DNA from: Melieria omissa
Lineage: Eukaryota > Arthropoda > Insecta > Diptera > Ulidiidae
Direction of reading: 5' to 3'
Assembly (NCBI GenBank): GCA_963971225.1
Contig: OZ020270.1
Location: forward strand, 29,263,123 to 29,327,122
Length of the DNA: 64,000 nucleotides
Shown: one piece after another, positions 1 through 7,714 of the stretch
Layout: the number at the start of each line of letters is the position of its first letter
Position numbering within the stretch: position 1 is the stretch's first letter
The notes under the pieces: generated by a model
Seen by the model: only the letters and a program-made list of their open reading frames with translations
Databases searched by the model: none
What the model was told of the DNA's origin: nothing
Made by a program: the position numbers and the translations under genes

Positions 1-25
1 TCCTCATTTTCGATTTATTTTCGGT

Positions 26-898
26 TAGGGATGGCAGAAAAAAAATTTAATCGATTAATTAATCATATGATTAATCATAAGACAAAAAAAAAATAATTAC
101 AATTAATTGCAATTAATGTAAAATAATCAATTAATAATGCTTATTTTTGAAAAATGTGGAATTGAGCTTAATAAAATAAAACAAGTGTTGTTGGAGTAAA
201 TAAAAATAATTTAGTGTTCAACCAAGTTTGCAGAAACAATAATTTTCATAATCGTTTTGTTGTTAAACGGTTGCGTTTTTCGGTAGCCGTTGCACCAGCT
301 TTTGAAAAGAGGTGCTCTACTGGAACGGAAGTACCAACTAAATGGCAATATTTTTTTGAAAGCGCGTAAAGTTTTGGGTATACTGTTTTAATTTCGTCCC
401 AAGCATCAATAATGTTTCGGTTTAATTCTAAAACTTGACAATTTAAATAAAAACTCATCTCATCCTGTGGGTGAGCACAATCGTCATTCTTCCCTCTTCT
501 TTTGTGCACTAGAGCTTTATGAGGAGCCCAAAGATCAAACTCATTCTCTAACGATTCCCCTAACGATTCGCTACTCGTTTCTATGGCATCATCTGCAATA
601 ACAGTTGAAGATCAGATTCAATACGTAAAAACTTGATAACTGAGGCCAGTGCTAATGGATCTTTAAAATGAAAGTTTTTGAATCTTGGGTCGAGTAATGT
701 TGATGAAGCTTGCAAAAAGGAATATTCGATGGAGCAATATTAATTGCGAATTATATTCAAAAATGTAGGTTGCGATTATTTTGCTATTAATCGATTAATT
801 CTCGATTAATCAAATGGAGTGTTACGATACAATTAAATCGAAAATTATACAAAAATAATCGATTATTTTAATCAAATGATTAATCGCTGCCATCCCTA
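26..898. mobile_element. hAT element, internally deleted
   Basis: The ends are TAGGGATGGCAG (26-37) and its reverse complement (887-898), flanked by a perfect 8-bp duplication TTTTCGGT (18-25 and 899-906). An 8-bp TSD with short TIRs is the hAT signature. Subterminal DNA carries many ATTAATC/GATTAAT motifs, as expected of hAT transposase binding regions. The 873-bp body keeps only a small piece of transposase on the minus strand, so it is a deletion derivative. It sits inside another dispersed repeat whose relative lies at 38.7 kb. Confidence 0.88.
246..509 (-). pseudogene. hAT transposase C-terminal fragment
   Basis: An 87-codon open stretch whose second half, around residues 50-80 (PKLYALSKKYCHLVGTSVPV, then EHLFSKAG), matches the hAT C-terminal dimerisation region of Ac/BED-type transposases. 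In that region a conserved pattern of (A)S(S)ER(V/L)FS follows short hydrophobic helices. Here the motif reads SVPVEHLFSKAG. The catalytic core and the N-terminal BED zinc finger are absent. It lies inside the 26-898 element with both TIRs present, so it is a remnant left by internal deletion and not a gene. Confidence 0.75.
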
Positions 899-1194
899 TT
901 TTCGGTCAATCTATCTAAAAACATCATCAAATGGCGGCGCCACGGAAACCGTAGAATCCCCAATTAAAAGACAATTTATGAATATCAAAGAATTACTTTT
1001 TGAAACCCCTCTCGAAATATTTTTCGGAATCCGCCCCTGTTGCAGAAGCAGGAATCTCTTTAGAAATGTGTGCTATTCAGACCGATGCAAGCACGAAAAA
1101 GAATTTTACATTTTAATTGAAAATTGTATTTGAAAAAGTAAAGTCCAAATTAAAAGTGCGGAAAAAGTAGTAAAAGTAAGCGAAATTCGTAGTG
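899..1194. repeat. dispersed repeat hit by the hAT element
   Basis: DNA on both sides of the hAT insertion (1-25 joined to 899-960) matches, in inverted orientation, the segment near 38685-38770: CGATTTATTTT then TCTATCTAAA, AAATGGCG and CCACGGAAACCGTAG. One TSD copy aside, the two halves are continuous, so the hAT element landed in a pre-existing repeat. From about 1000 to 1194 I see nothing recognisable; the open frame at 876-1133 has no protein similarity I know. Confidence 0.6.
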
Positions 1195-1223
1195 GTGACC
1201 GGCGATCAAATGACCGTCAGCAT

Positions 1224-1909
1224 CATGGTACAATAACAAGGTATGCCAAGTAGACAAATCTCGCTCTTTTTTCGTTTGTTTACATTTGGAAATGCTGTCA
1301 AACAGAGATACTGGAGTTGCGTGTACGCTAGAAATTTAGTACCTTTTTCCATGCATACCATACCTTTTGGAAATGTTCATGCTAAACAAACAAGAAATAT
1401 GCACTAGCTACCTTAGAGTGAAAAGGTGCTAAATCCACTTTTTCAAATTTTACAGGAAAGACAAAAAACTAAGTAAAAATAATTTATATTTATGTTTATT
1501 CTTTGGACTTTCTTTGCTCTGGACTTTTTGCACTTTTCCACGAAGCAAGACTTTTTCTTTTTCTCTCTTTTCATGCATGTTCCGCCGACTTATGACGACA
1601 TTTTATGCCGTTATTTTTAATTTGTGCTTTGTGAACTTTTTCGCCTTGCTGTGAGTCTGTGCTTTTCATTTCAAGAAGTGATTGAGTGTTGAACATTTTT
1701 AAATTGAAAATCGTCCGTGTGAATTAATAATGCCGGGAAATTCGTGTGCGTTGTGTATTGTAAAAACTGTATGCTTTTCAGTATTTTCTGTGCAGCCCTG
1801 CGCACGACTCCCATTCATAAGCACCTCTAATTTTTGTCGTTTGACATTCACATCTCATAGTACTTGAAGAGTACTCTCCCTATCTGGCATACCTTGTTAT
1901 TGTACCATG
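1224..1909. mobile_element. P-like MITE, family A
   Basis: TIR CATGGTACAATAACAAGGTA at 1224 with a matching inverted end finishing at 1909. Flanks are GTCAGCAT (1216-1223) and GCCAGCAT (1910-1917), a 7/8 match for an 8-bp TSD. The TIR order (CATG, then AATAA, then AAGGT) mirrors the D. melanogaster P element end (CATGATGAAATAACATAAGG), which also makes 8-bp TSDs. The 686-bp interior has no coding potential I can support. Confidence 0.75.
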
Positions 1910-1928
1910 GCCAGCATAACATGCTTCC

Positions 1929-2388
1929 CATGGCACAATAAACAAGGTAGTGGCAGAAAAGAGCGAATTTTATTTTTTTCTCGTCAGAGTTCGGTAGGTT
2001 GTCAGAAATTTTTGTCTGTTTTGTTTACATTCGGCGAACAGCATTGCCAGTCAACTCTTTTTCTGTGGAATTTTAAACATTTTTGCAATGACGAAAGAAT
2101 ATTATTTTTCCAACTTTTATGAATTAACGCAAAATCGGAGAACTATGGACTTAGCACTTTTGCCCCTAATTGTAAAACAACAGATTAAAACAAAGAAGCT
2201 ATGTACTTTTGCTGTTAATTGATGTATTTTTACGTTTTCGAATAGACCAAGTGGTCTATTCGATGCTGGCAATACTGTTAGCAAGAGAACCGTCCGTCCG
2301 ATTTGACAATGAACCGAACAAAAACACTAACAAAATGCACGTGAATTTTTTCGCTCCTTCCTGCCACTACCTTGTTTATTGTGCCATG
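1929..2388. mobile_element. P-like MITE, family B
   Basis: TIR CATGGCACAATAAACAAGGT at 1929 with an inverted copy ending at 2388, flanked by a perfect 8-bp TSD ATGCTTCC (1921-1928 and 2389-2396). It starts only 19 bp after family A ends; both are inserted in the same older element. No coding region is seen. Confidence 0.8.
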
Positions 2389-2762
2389 ATGCTTCCTACA
2401 CGGAGTAGAGAAATTAAAACGAGAGCGTAAAAAGTGACGTGACCGACGATCATTTGACCGACATTTGATCATCACCGTATGGGCGATGTTATGCTGCTGG
2501 TCAAATGATCCCGGTCACGGATAAAACTGTTGTTTCAAAGTAATGCGGCCTTTAGACGGTCGCACAAGTTCGCAATCATGTGCGGCGCGACGAGAAGAAT
2601 GACCGTGTAAACACAAGAAATTCGTGTCGTCGGACATGTTTGAAGGTTTTCAAAATTTTTTGATTTCTCTGTCGGCGTGACGCACATGTGCGACCGTGTA
2701 AACGGCTGTGTCACACACATAGTGCATTTTGTCATTCGATCGGTAGACAGCAAGCAGTGAGG

Positions 2763-3178
2763 ATGGCGTCGCAAAGAAATGAAATGTTATGGAAGGAGTT
2801 CATTCAAGTGTATAGAGAACATCCCGAACTGTGGAAAGCATGGCACAAGAATAAGGTAATAGCATCCCCGCAACACCAAAAACCACATGTATTTTGTTGG
2901 TAGGATTGTTTATCGCTACTGTCAAAATCAGCTGATGTTTTCCGACGAAAGAGGGAGAAACTGAAAACATACAAAACTGATTGTTGCCAGACGGTGCTGT
3001 ATTTGAGTGAAAAAACGGGAAAAGTGTTGTTTTCAGTCAGATATTTTCATTTCAACCGATGCGGCAACACAGCACACCGACGATTTTGACAAAAGCGATA
3101 AACGATCAGCCGGTGGCTTGCTACAACCTTGTAGTTCAGCCATGGTGGAAAGTGAAAAGCGAAGAATATAAGAATTAA
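2763..3178 (+). pseudogene. MADF-domain protein, 5' exon, interrupted by a MITE
   Basis: Translation begins at ATG 2763 (MASQRNEMLWKEFIQVYREH, then PELWK). It fits the first helix of the MADF DNA-binding domain, in which a short acidic/aromatic helix is followed by YREHPELW. At 2838 the frame is broken by a 306-bp P-like MITE (2839-3144); after the second TSD copy it continues in the correct frame as VKSEEYKN and then meets a TAA at 3176-3178. Beyond that stop the frame would read on with MADF-like residues (ANEVLL). In PIF/Harbinger elements a MADF or Myb protein is the second, DNA-binding subunit for transposition. It is dead here. Confidence 0.7.
2839..3144. mobile_element. P-like MITE, family D, inside the MADF exon
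   Basis: Starts CATGGCACAAGAATAAGGTA (2839) and ends, read inverted, CATGGCTGAACTACAAGGTT (3144). A perfect 8-bp TSD GTGGAAAG lies at 2831-2838 and 3145-3152. A second copy, in opposite orientation, is at about 28594-28918. There is no coding content; the apparent continuation of the MADF frame into it is accidental. Confidence 0.85.
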
Positions 3179-3313
3179 GTGAAAAGAAACGCAGCAAATG
3201 AGGTGCTTTTATGCAAATTTAACCCATTTTCGCTGTTTTTGCGAAAAAAATTATTATTCAAGTAAAATCGATATATATGCTATCAGTTATTCTTAAAAAA
3301 CTGATTTTATATA

Positions 3314-3917
3314 GGGTGTGTTTTTAGAGGTTTGTTTTTCGAATAGAGATAAAACTGGCATTTTGTGGTCAAATCTGGCAACTCTAATGTCATTTATGTT
3401 CAGTTTGGTTTGCCATTTCATCATGAACAGGTTGACAAAAGAACAACGCTTGCAAATCGTGCAAATTTATTTCGAAAATAATGGTTCAGTTCCTAAGTTT
3501 ACCGCAAGCTCCGTCCATTTTATGGTCGACATAATCGTCCATCAGAGCAATTAATTCGGTTAACCATGGGTCGTTTTCGCACTACGTTTACTCTATGTGA
3601 TAATACGCATCCGCAGAGACGTCGAACAGTGCGCACCGAAGAAACAATTGCCGCTGTAGAGCAAAATGTTGACCCGAGGACCCGAATGAATCGATTCGCC
3701 ACCGTGCACAGCAATTGGAGCTTTGTCCATCAACTGAAAATTGGACCTGTAGAATTGGCTTTATTCGAGCCAGCCGCGGCGGCTACATGCCCGAAATCAT
3801 ATTTAAACATTAATGGCATAAAATTATCCTTCCAATAAAGCCAAATTGATGGACATTAAAACGATTTTCTTGTGTTTTATTTCAATTCGAAGTTCTATAC
3901 CTCTAAAAAAAACACCC
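3314..3917 (+). mobile_element. mariner-type MITE carrying a truncated transposase, copy 1
   Basis: TIR GGGTGTGTTTTTAGAGG (3314) and inverted CCTCTAAAAAAAACACCC (ending 3917), flanked by TA (3312-3313 and 3918-3919). It is 604 bp and collinear with the copy at 46183-46788, including the same internal deletion, so the deleted form itself was mobilised. The TA on its right is shared with the Tc3-like element that begins at 3920. Confidence 0.85.
3423..3838 (+). pseudogene. Tc1/mariner-type transposase N-terminus (DUF4817-like)
   Basis: Begins MNRLTKEQRLQIVQIYFENN (ATG 3423), the helix-turn-helix start of a DUF4817-type transposase. A small deletion near 3494 shifts the frame; the rest reads from about 3566 (RRRTVRTEETIAAVE). 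The catalytic DDE domain is missing: after the second DNA-binding helix the sequence jumps to a non-homologous 40-residue tail. The intact-frame sister copy is at 46262-46678. Confidence 0.7.
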
Positions 3918-3919
3918 TA

Positions 3920-5535
3920 CACTGCAGAGCATAACTATAGACGCACCCACATTTTTGCGTTTCTCAGCAATTAGAAATTTTTGAGAAAAATCTGATGATG
4001 CAGGATGAAAGAGCTTTAAAAGTTATTTACTTTAGGTCCTTGTGCAAATTAAAAAAAAAATTTGCTGAATACTGCGATTAAAAATGCCGTTTTTGGCTGG
4101 TGCATAACTATAGACGCACTTTGAATATTTTATTTTGAGTACAATAATAACGTGTTAAAGAAAACAAATGTAAGTTGTGTGAGTGTCAGTAGTGAGTAGG
4201 TCCTTCTTTGTTTTGGATAAGCTCGAAAACTCGGTTTGGCAAGCTTTCTAGAAGGTTTAAGCGCACAGAATTGCTTATCGACTCCCAAGCTTGAATAATT
4301 GCCATTTTTAAGCTCTCCACCATGTCGTATTGCTTGTTTTCAGCAAACACAATGCGAACCAGTATTCCCCACATGTCCTCCATGGAATTTAAATCTGGAG
4401 AACAAGCTGGCCATTGAAGAAAAGGAATGTGATGTGTCTGGAGCCAAGTGTTTTTCTCGTTGCTTTTGTGAACAGATGCATTATCTTGTTGAAAAATTAG
4501 TCCACTTCGCCGATATCGGTTACAAAATCGTAGCAGATTCGTTTGCAAGAGTGTAGTGTACTCTGCCGAATTCCTTTGCGTACTAGGAAAAGCCAGCTCC
4601 AACATACCGTTCCCACAAAATGCTCCCCACATCATTAAGCAACCCCTCCGAAACTTCTTTTGGAAACATATCGCGGTCCTTTGTGTAAATCTCTCCAGTA
4701 AGAGTTAAATCCATCGAGTTAAATCCATCTGGACCGTCAAGGTTAAACTTCTTTTCATCGGAGAATATTATCTGATAGAAAAATTTATGCATAATTTTAG
4801 CATAATTGGGGATTCGGAAAACTGTCTTAACTTTTTCCAATCCGTACTCATATTGTTTCAAGCGAATTGCAATCGGGATTCCTTATGGCGTGGCAATAAT
4901 CGTGTCATATTTTTCAATTTCTGCCGGGAAATGTTCGGAGACTCCTTTAACACCCTGTTCACTGTCCAACGAGACACATTAACTCCACAATCTTTTCCAA
5001 TTTGCTTAGCTGTTCTCATAAAGTTACTAGCGGCACCAATTACACGACGTTTATCCCGTTCAGAAAGCTTTGGTTTTGTTCCTCCTTTTTTGTTTATGCC
5101 ATAATTGGTTGTATCTGTTAAAAACGATCGCACTACTTTGTCCGATCGCTTCAATTTTCGACCGATTTCGCGAAGTCCAGCACTTTCTTCGCGAAAAGCT
5201 AAAATTATGCCTTTTTCGATTTCCGACAAGTACGAACCACAAGGCATTTTTAAATAATATGGAAATAAATCAAAAAAAGTCAAAGAAGTACCGCTATTTC
5301 TTGACTTACTCGATCAACAGACTAAATAACTCACATTTTTACAGTGCGTCTATAGTTATGCACCAGCCAAAAACTACATTTTTAATCGCAGTGTTCAGCA
5401 AATTTTTTTTTTTAATTTGCACAAGGACCTAACTTTTAAAGCTCTTTCATCATGCATCATCAGATTTTTCTCAACAATTTATAATTGCTCAGAAACGTAA
5501 AAATGTGGGTGCGTCTATAGTTATGCTCTGCAGTG
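3920..5535 (-). mobile_element. Tc3-like element (DD34E Tc1 group)
   Basis: TIR CACTGCAGAGCATAACTATA at 3920 and its inverted copy ending 5535, flanked by TA (3918-3919, 5536-5537). An inner copy of the core GCATAACTATAGACGCAC lies about 190 bp inside each end (near 4101 and 5343), giving the IR/DR layout known from Tc3, Minos and Sleeping Beauty. Length is 1616 bp, close to a full element. The transposase on the minus strand is frameshifted. Confidence 0.88.
4186..5247 (-). pseudogene. Tc3-like transposase, two frameshifts
   Basis: Starts at ATG 5247 (MPCGSYLSEIEKG). The paired helix-turn-helix region runs to about residue 130; the frame breaks near 4860 and again near 4610-4640. Catalytic residues are visible: first Asp in FSDEKKFNLDGPDGFN, second Asp in FQQDNASVH and Glu in SPDLNSMED, with 34 residues between the last two, i.e. 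DD34E. A short duplication of GTTAAATCCATC lies between the first Asp and the second break. Length without breaks matches the roughly 330-350 residues usual for Tc3. It would cut and paste at TA, but this copy cannot make protein. Confidence 0.82.
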
Positions 5536-5691
5536 TATATAATTTCATTTTAATTTAAATTCATTTGTCGAACAACGCGCCAACGTTGCGTACACGCAAC
5601 ACAGATTCGAGACTTATCTAGAACACGCATAATGACGCCCAGATAATTCACAAACCAATTCTAATTTTTCCTTGCCTTTATGTGAACGTAT

Positions 5692-6123
5692 TGTAACGAT
5701 AAGACAGTCGGTCGCTGTGCAAAGCAACCCTGCCGCTACGTGCCGTGCAACGACGGCCGCGATGGTAACTTTTAGTCCAATCTGGCAACGACGGCCGCGA
5801 TAATAACTTTTAGTCCAACCTGGCAATGATGGAAACTTTTAGTCCACTCCGGAATGTGCGGGAACGATCTGCGCGATGGCCTGGCAGGTATAAAAGGCAG
5901 CCGGATGCGGCGCAGCGAGTCAGTCTGGTTTTGACAAGTGAAGTTGCCACACGGAGTGATTAAGCAAATATTTAAGTGTACGAACAGTAAAGTGTAAACT
6001 GTGAATAATAAAGTGACTGTTGGTTTATTTTATTGTCTGCGTTTAAGAAACTGACTGTGTTTTATTTTCAAATTACACAATCCAGAGATACGTAACAGCC
6101 CACTAGACGTAGTATTCGTAACA
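5692..6123 (+). repeat. Gypsy copy 1, 5' LTR
   Basis: Begins TGTAACGATAAGACAG and ends GTAGTATTCGTAACA. The U3 part holds about three diverged tandem units of roughly 35 bp (GGCAACGACGGCCGCGAT then TTTTAGTCCAA). One 16-bp piece of that array, present in the 3' LTR, is missing here. AATAAA at 6007-6012 is the likely polyadenylation signal in R. Confidence 0.9.
5889..5925 (+). promoter_or_regulatory. LTR core promoter: TATA box and initiator
   Basis: TATAAAA at 5889-5895 is followed 33 bp later by the arthropod initiator TCAGTC (5920-5925; A at 5922 would be +1). The spacing is that of a standard TATA-Inr promoter. The same pair occurs in the other LTRs of this family, for example near 11536-11575 and in the solo LTR near 13589. 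Confidence 0.8.
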
Positions 6124-6125
6124 TT

Positions 6126-6144
6126 TGGTGTCAGAAGTGGGATT
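6126..6144 (+). other. primer binding site, tRNA-Leu
   Basis: TGGTGTCAGAAGTGGGATT begins two bases after the 5' LTR and is complementary to the 3' end of tRNA-Leu(CAA), whose acceptor end reads AATCCCACTTCTGACACCA. Use of tRNA-Leu is typical of the mdg3 clade. In copy 2 (45453-45471 region, minus strand) the first base is C instead of T. Confidence 0.85.
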
Positions 6145-6197
6145 GTGGAAAATTGAAAGTAAACAAAAAAAAAATAGAAAATTATAAAAGCAAGGAC

Positions 6198-7714
6198 ATG
6201 GTTAAACTCGAGCTGCTGAAGGTAGACCAGCTGAAGAAGGAGCTGGCTGCCTGGAATTTGCCGACGGCTGGCGGAAAGGTGGAGTTGCAGTTGCGCTTGC
6301 GAGAAGCATGTGAGGCACGAGGCGTCGATTGGACTGTGTACGAGTTCGGAGCGCAAGAACTAGAGGCGTCGGCCAAGGTGGAGGAATCGCCTGCTGCTAC
6401 TGCGTCGCTGCAAAGTACGGCTGCAGCGGCTGCGCCACTACAAGCATTGGACATGAGCCAGCTAATGGTTGCACTTAGAGGCTTGTTCGAGACTTCCAAC
6501 CGTGAAATGGCAGCGAAACTGGAATCTTCGAATCAGGAGATGGCAGCGAAGCTGGAAACTACAAATCGAGAAATGGCAGCAAAAATGGAAACGGCGACCC
6601 AGAAATATCGGCGCAAGTGGCGGAGCGAATGGAAGTCAAGCTTCAGGAAAATTCTGCGCGCTTGGAGCAGAAAGTGGAGGAAATATCGGACAGGATTAAT
6701 GGGAAAGTCGAGCACCTGGAGACGCGGGTAGAGCATTTGGATAAACGAGTAGACGACTTAGATGATTCCCTGAACAAACGAGTTGGCGATCTGGATGATT
6801 CCCTAAACAAACGTGTTGACGATCTTGATGATTCCCTGAACAAACGAGTTGATAGTCTGGAAGTTTCGATGAACAGAAAAATGGACGAGCGGCTTAGGGA
6901 GGTACAGCCGCGAGAATGGTTGCCGCCGGTTCCGGAAAGTGTTGCCACCCGAGCAGAAGTGCCTACTTATGATGGGACTACGCCGTTCGATACCTTCAAG
7001 CTACAATTCGACCTGGCTGCTCTGGAAAATCAGTGGACCGATGTAAGAAAAGGTCGGAGATTGGCGCTGGCTCTTAAAGATGCTGCGGCTGAGGTAATAA
7101 AATCAGTTCCAGAATGTTTACGAAGTGAGTACGAGACCGTCATAAGGGCGCTGGCAGCCAAATACAGCGACGAGCACAACAGAAAGCTGTACTACTGTGA
7201 GCTGAAGAACCGCAGGCAAAGATCCAACGAGGCGCTGCAGACATATGCAGCAGACATTGAGCGGCTCGTGCAGCTGTGCTACCCGTCCTTCGGCGCCGAG
7301 GATCTCGAGATGATGAAGATTGAGGCGTTTATTGAAGGTCTTCATGATCCGGAGACACGTCGCAGTGCGTTGATGATGGGCAAGCCGACATTTAGGGAGA
7401 CGGTGACCAGCGCGATGACATACGAGGCGACATGGATTGGGAGCACTCGGTATGCACCTGCAAGGGTACGCCAGATCCAGCCGGACAACGACATTGCGAT
7501 CCAGGCCATAAGCTCTGAGCCACCGGGCAGGCCACGGGTGGTCTCCTCTAAAGTTCTTTGCTGGGTATGTGGCAAGCAGGGCCACATATCACGAGACTGC
7601 TGCCAACGAAAGAGGCGTTCCCGTTCTCGATCGCAATCGCCTGAAGCGAGGAATACTGACAATCGAGGCCCAGCTAACAAGCGCAGGGCTGAGGACGGCG
7701 AGTCGTTAAACTAA
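6198..7714 (+). pseudogene. gag: Gypsy copy 1 gag, one frameshift
   Basis: ATG 6198 opens with a SAP-like motif (LLKVDQLKKELAAWNLPTAG, then GKVELQLRLREA; residues about 6-36). SAP motifs usually bind DNA. Next come an Ala-rich linker and 11-residue tandem repeats of the types NREMAAKLETT and KRVDDLDDSLN, which should form a coiled coil. The Gag core follows, then a CCHC knuckle CWVCGKQGHISRDC (from 7559) and an Arg/Ser tail. The frame is lost at about 6600-6616 and resumes from 6617. The stop at 7712-7714 overlaps the frameshift signal that leads into pol. Confidence 0.85.

Larger units (their letters stand above)
1195..2518. mobile_element. inverted-repeat element containing two P-like MITEs
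   Basis: The left edge GTGACCGGCGATCAAATGAC (1195-1214) and the right edge ending at 2518 are imperfect inverted repeats; the similarity extends to CAGCATAACAT on the inner side of the left arm once the two nested MITEs are removed. A third related motif lies at 2437-2476. I could not find a convincing TSD, so the superfamily is unknown. Its original length without insertions would be about 160 bp. Confidence 0.55.

Noticed and set aside
876..1133. 85-codon open frame at the hAT right edge
   Set aside because: It starts inside the hAT TIR and runs through a dispersed repeat; no protein similarity and mixed origin.
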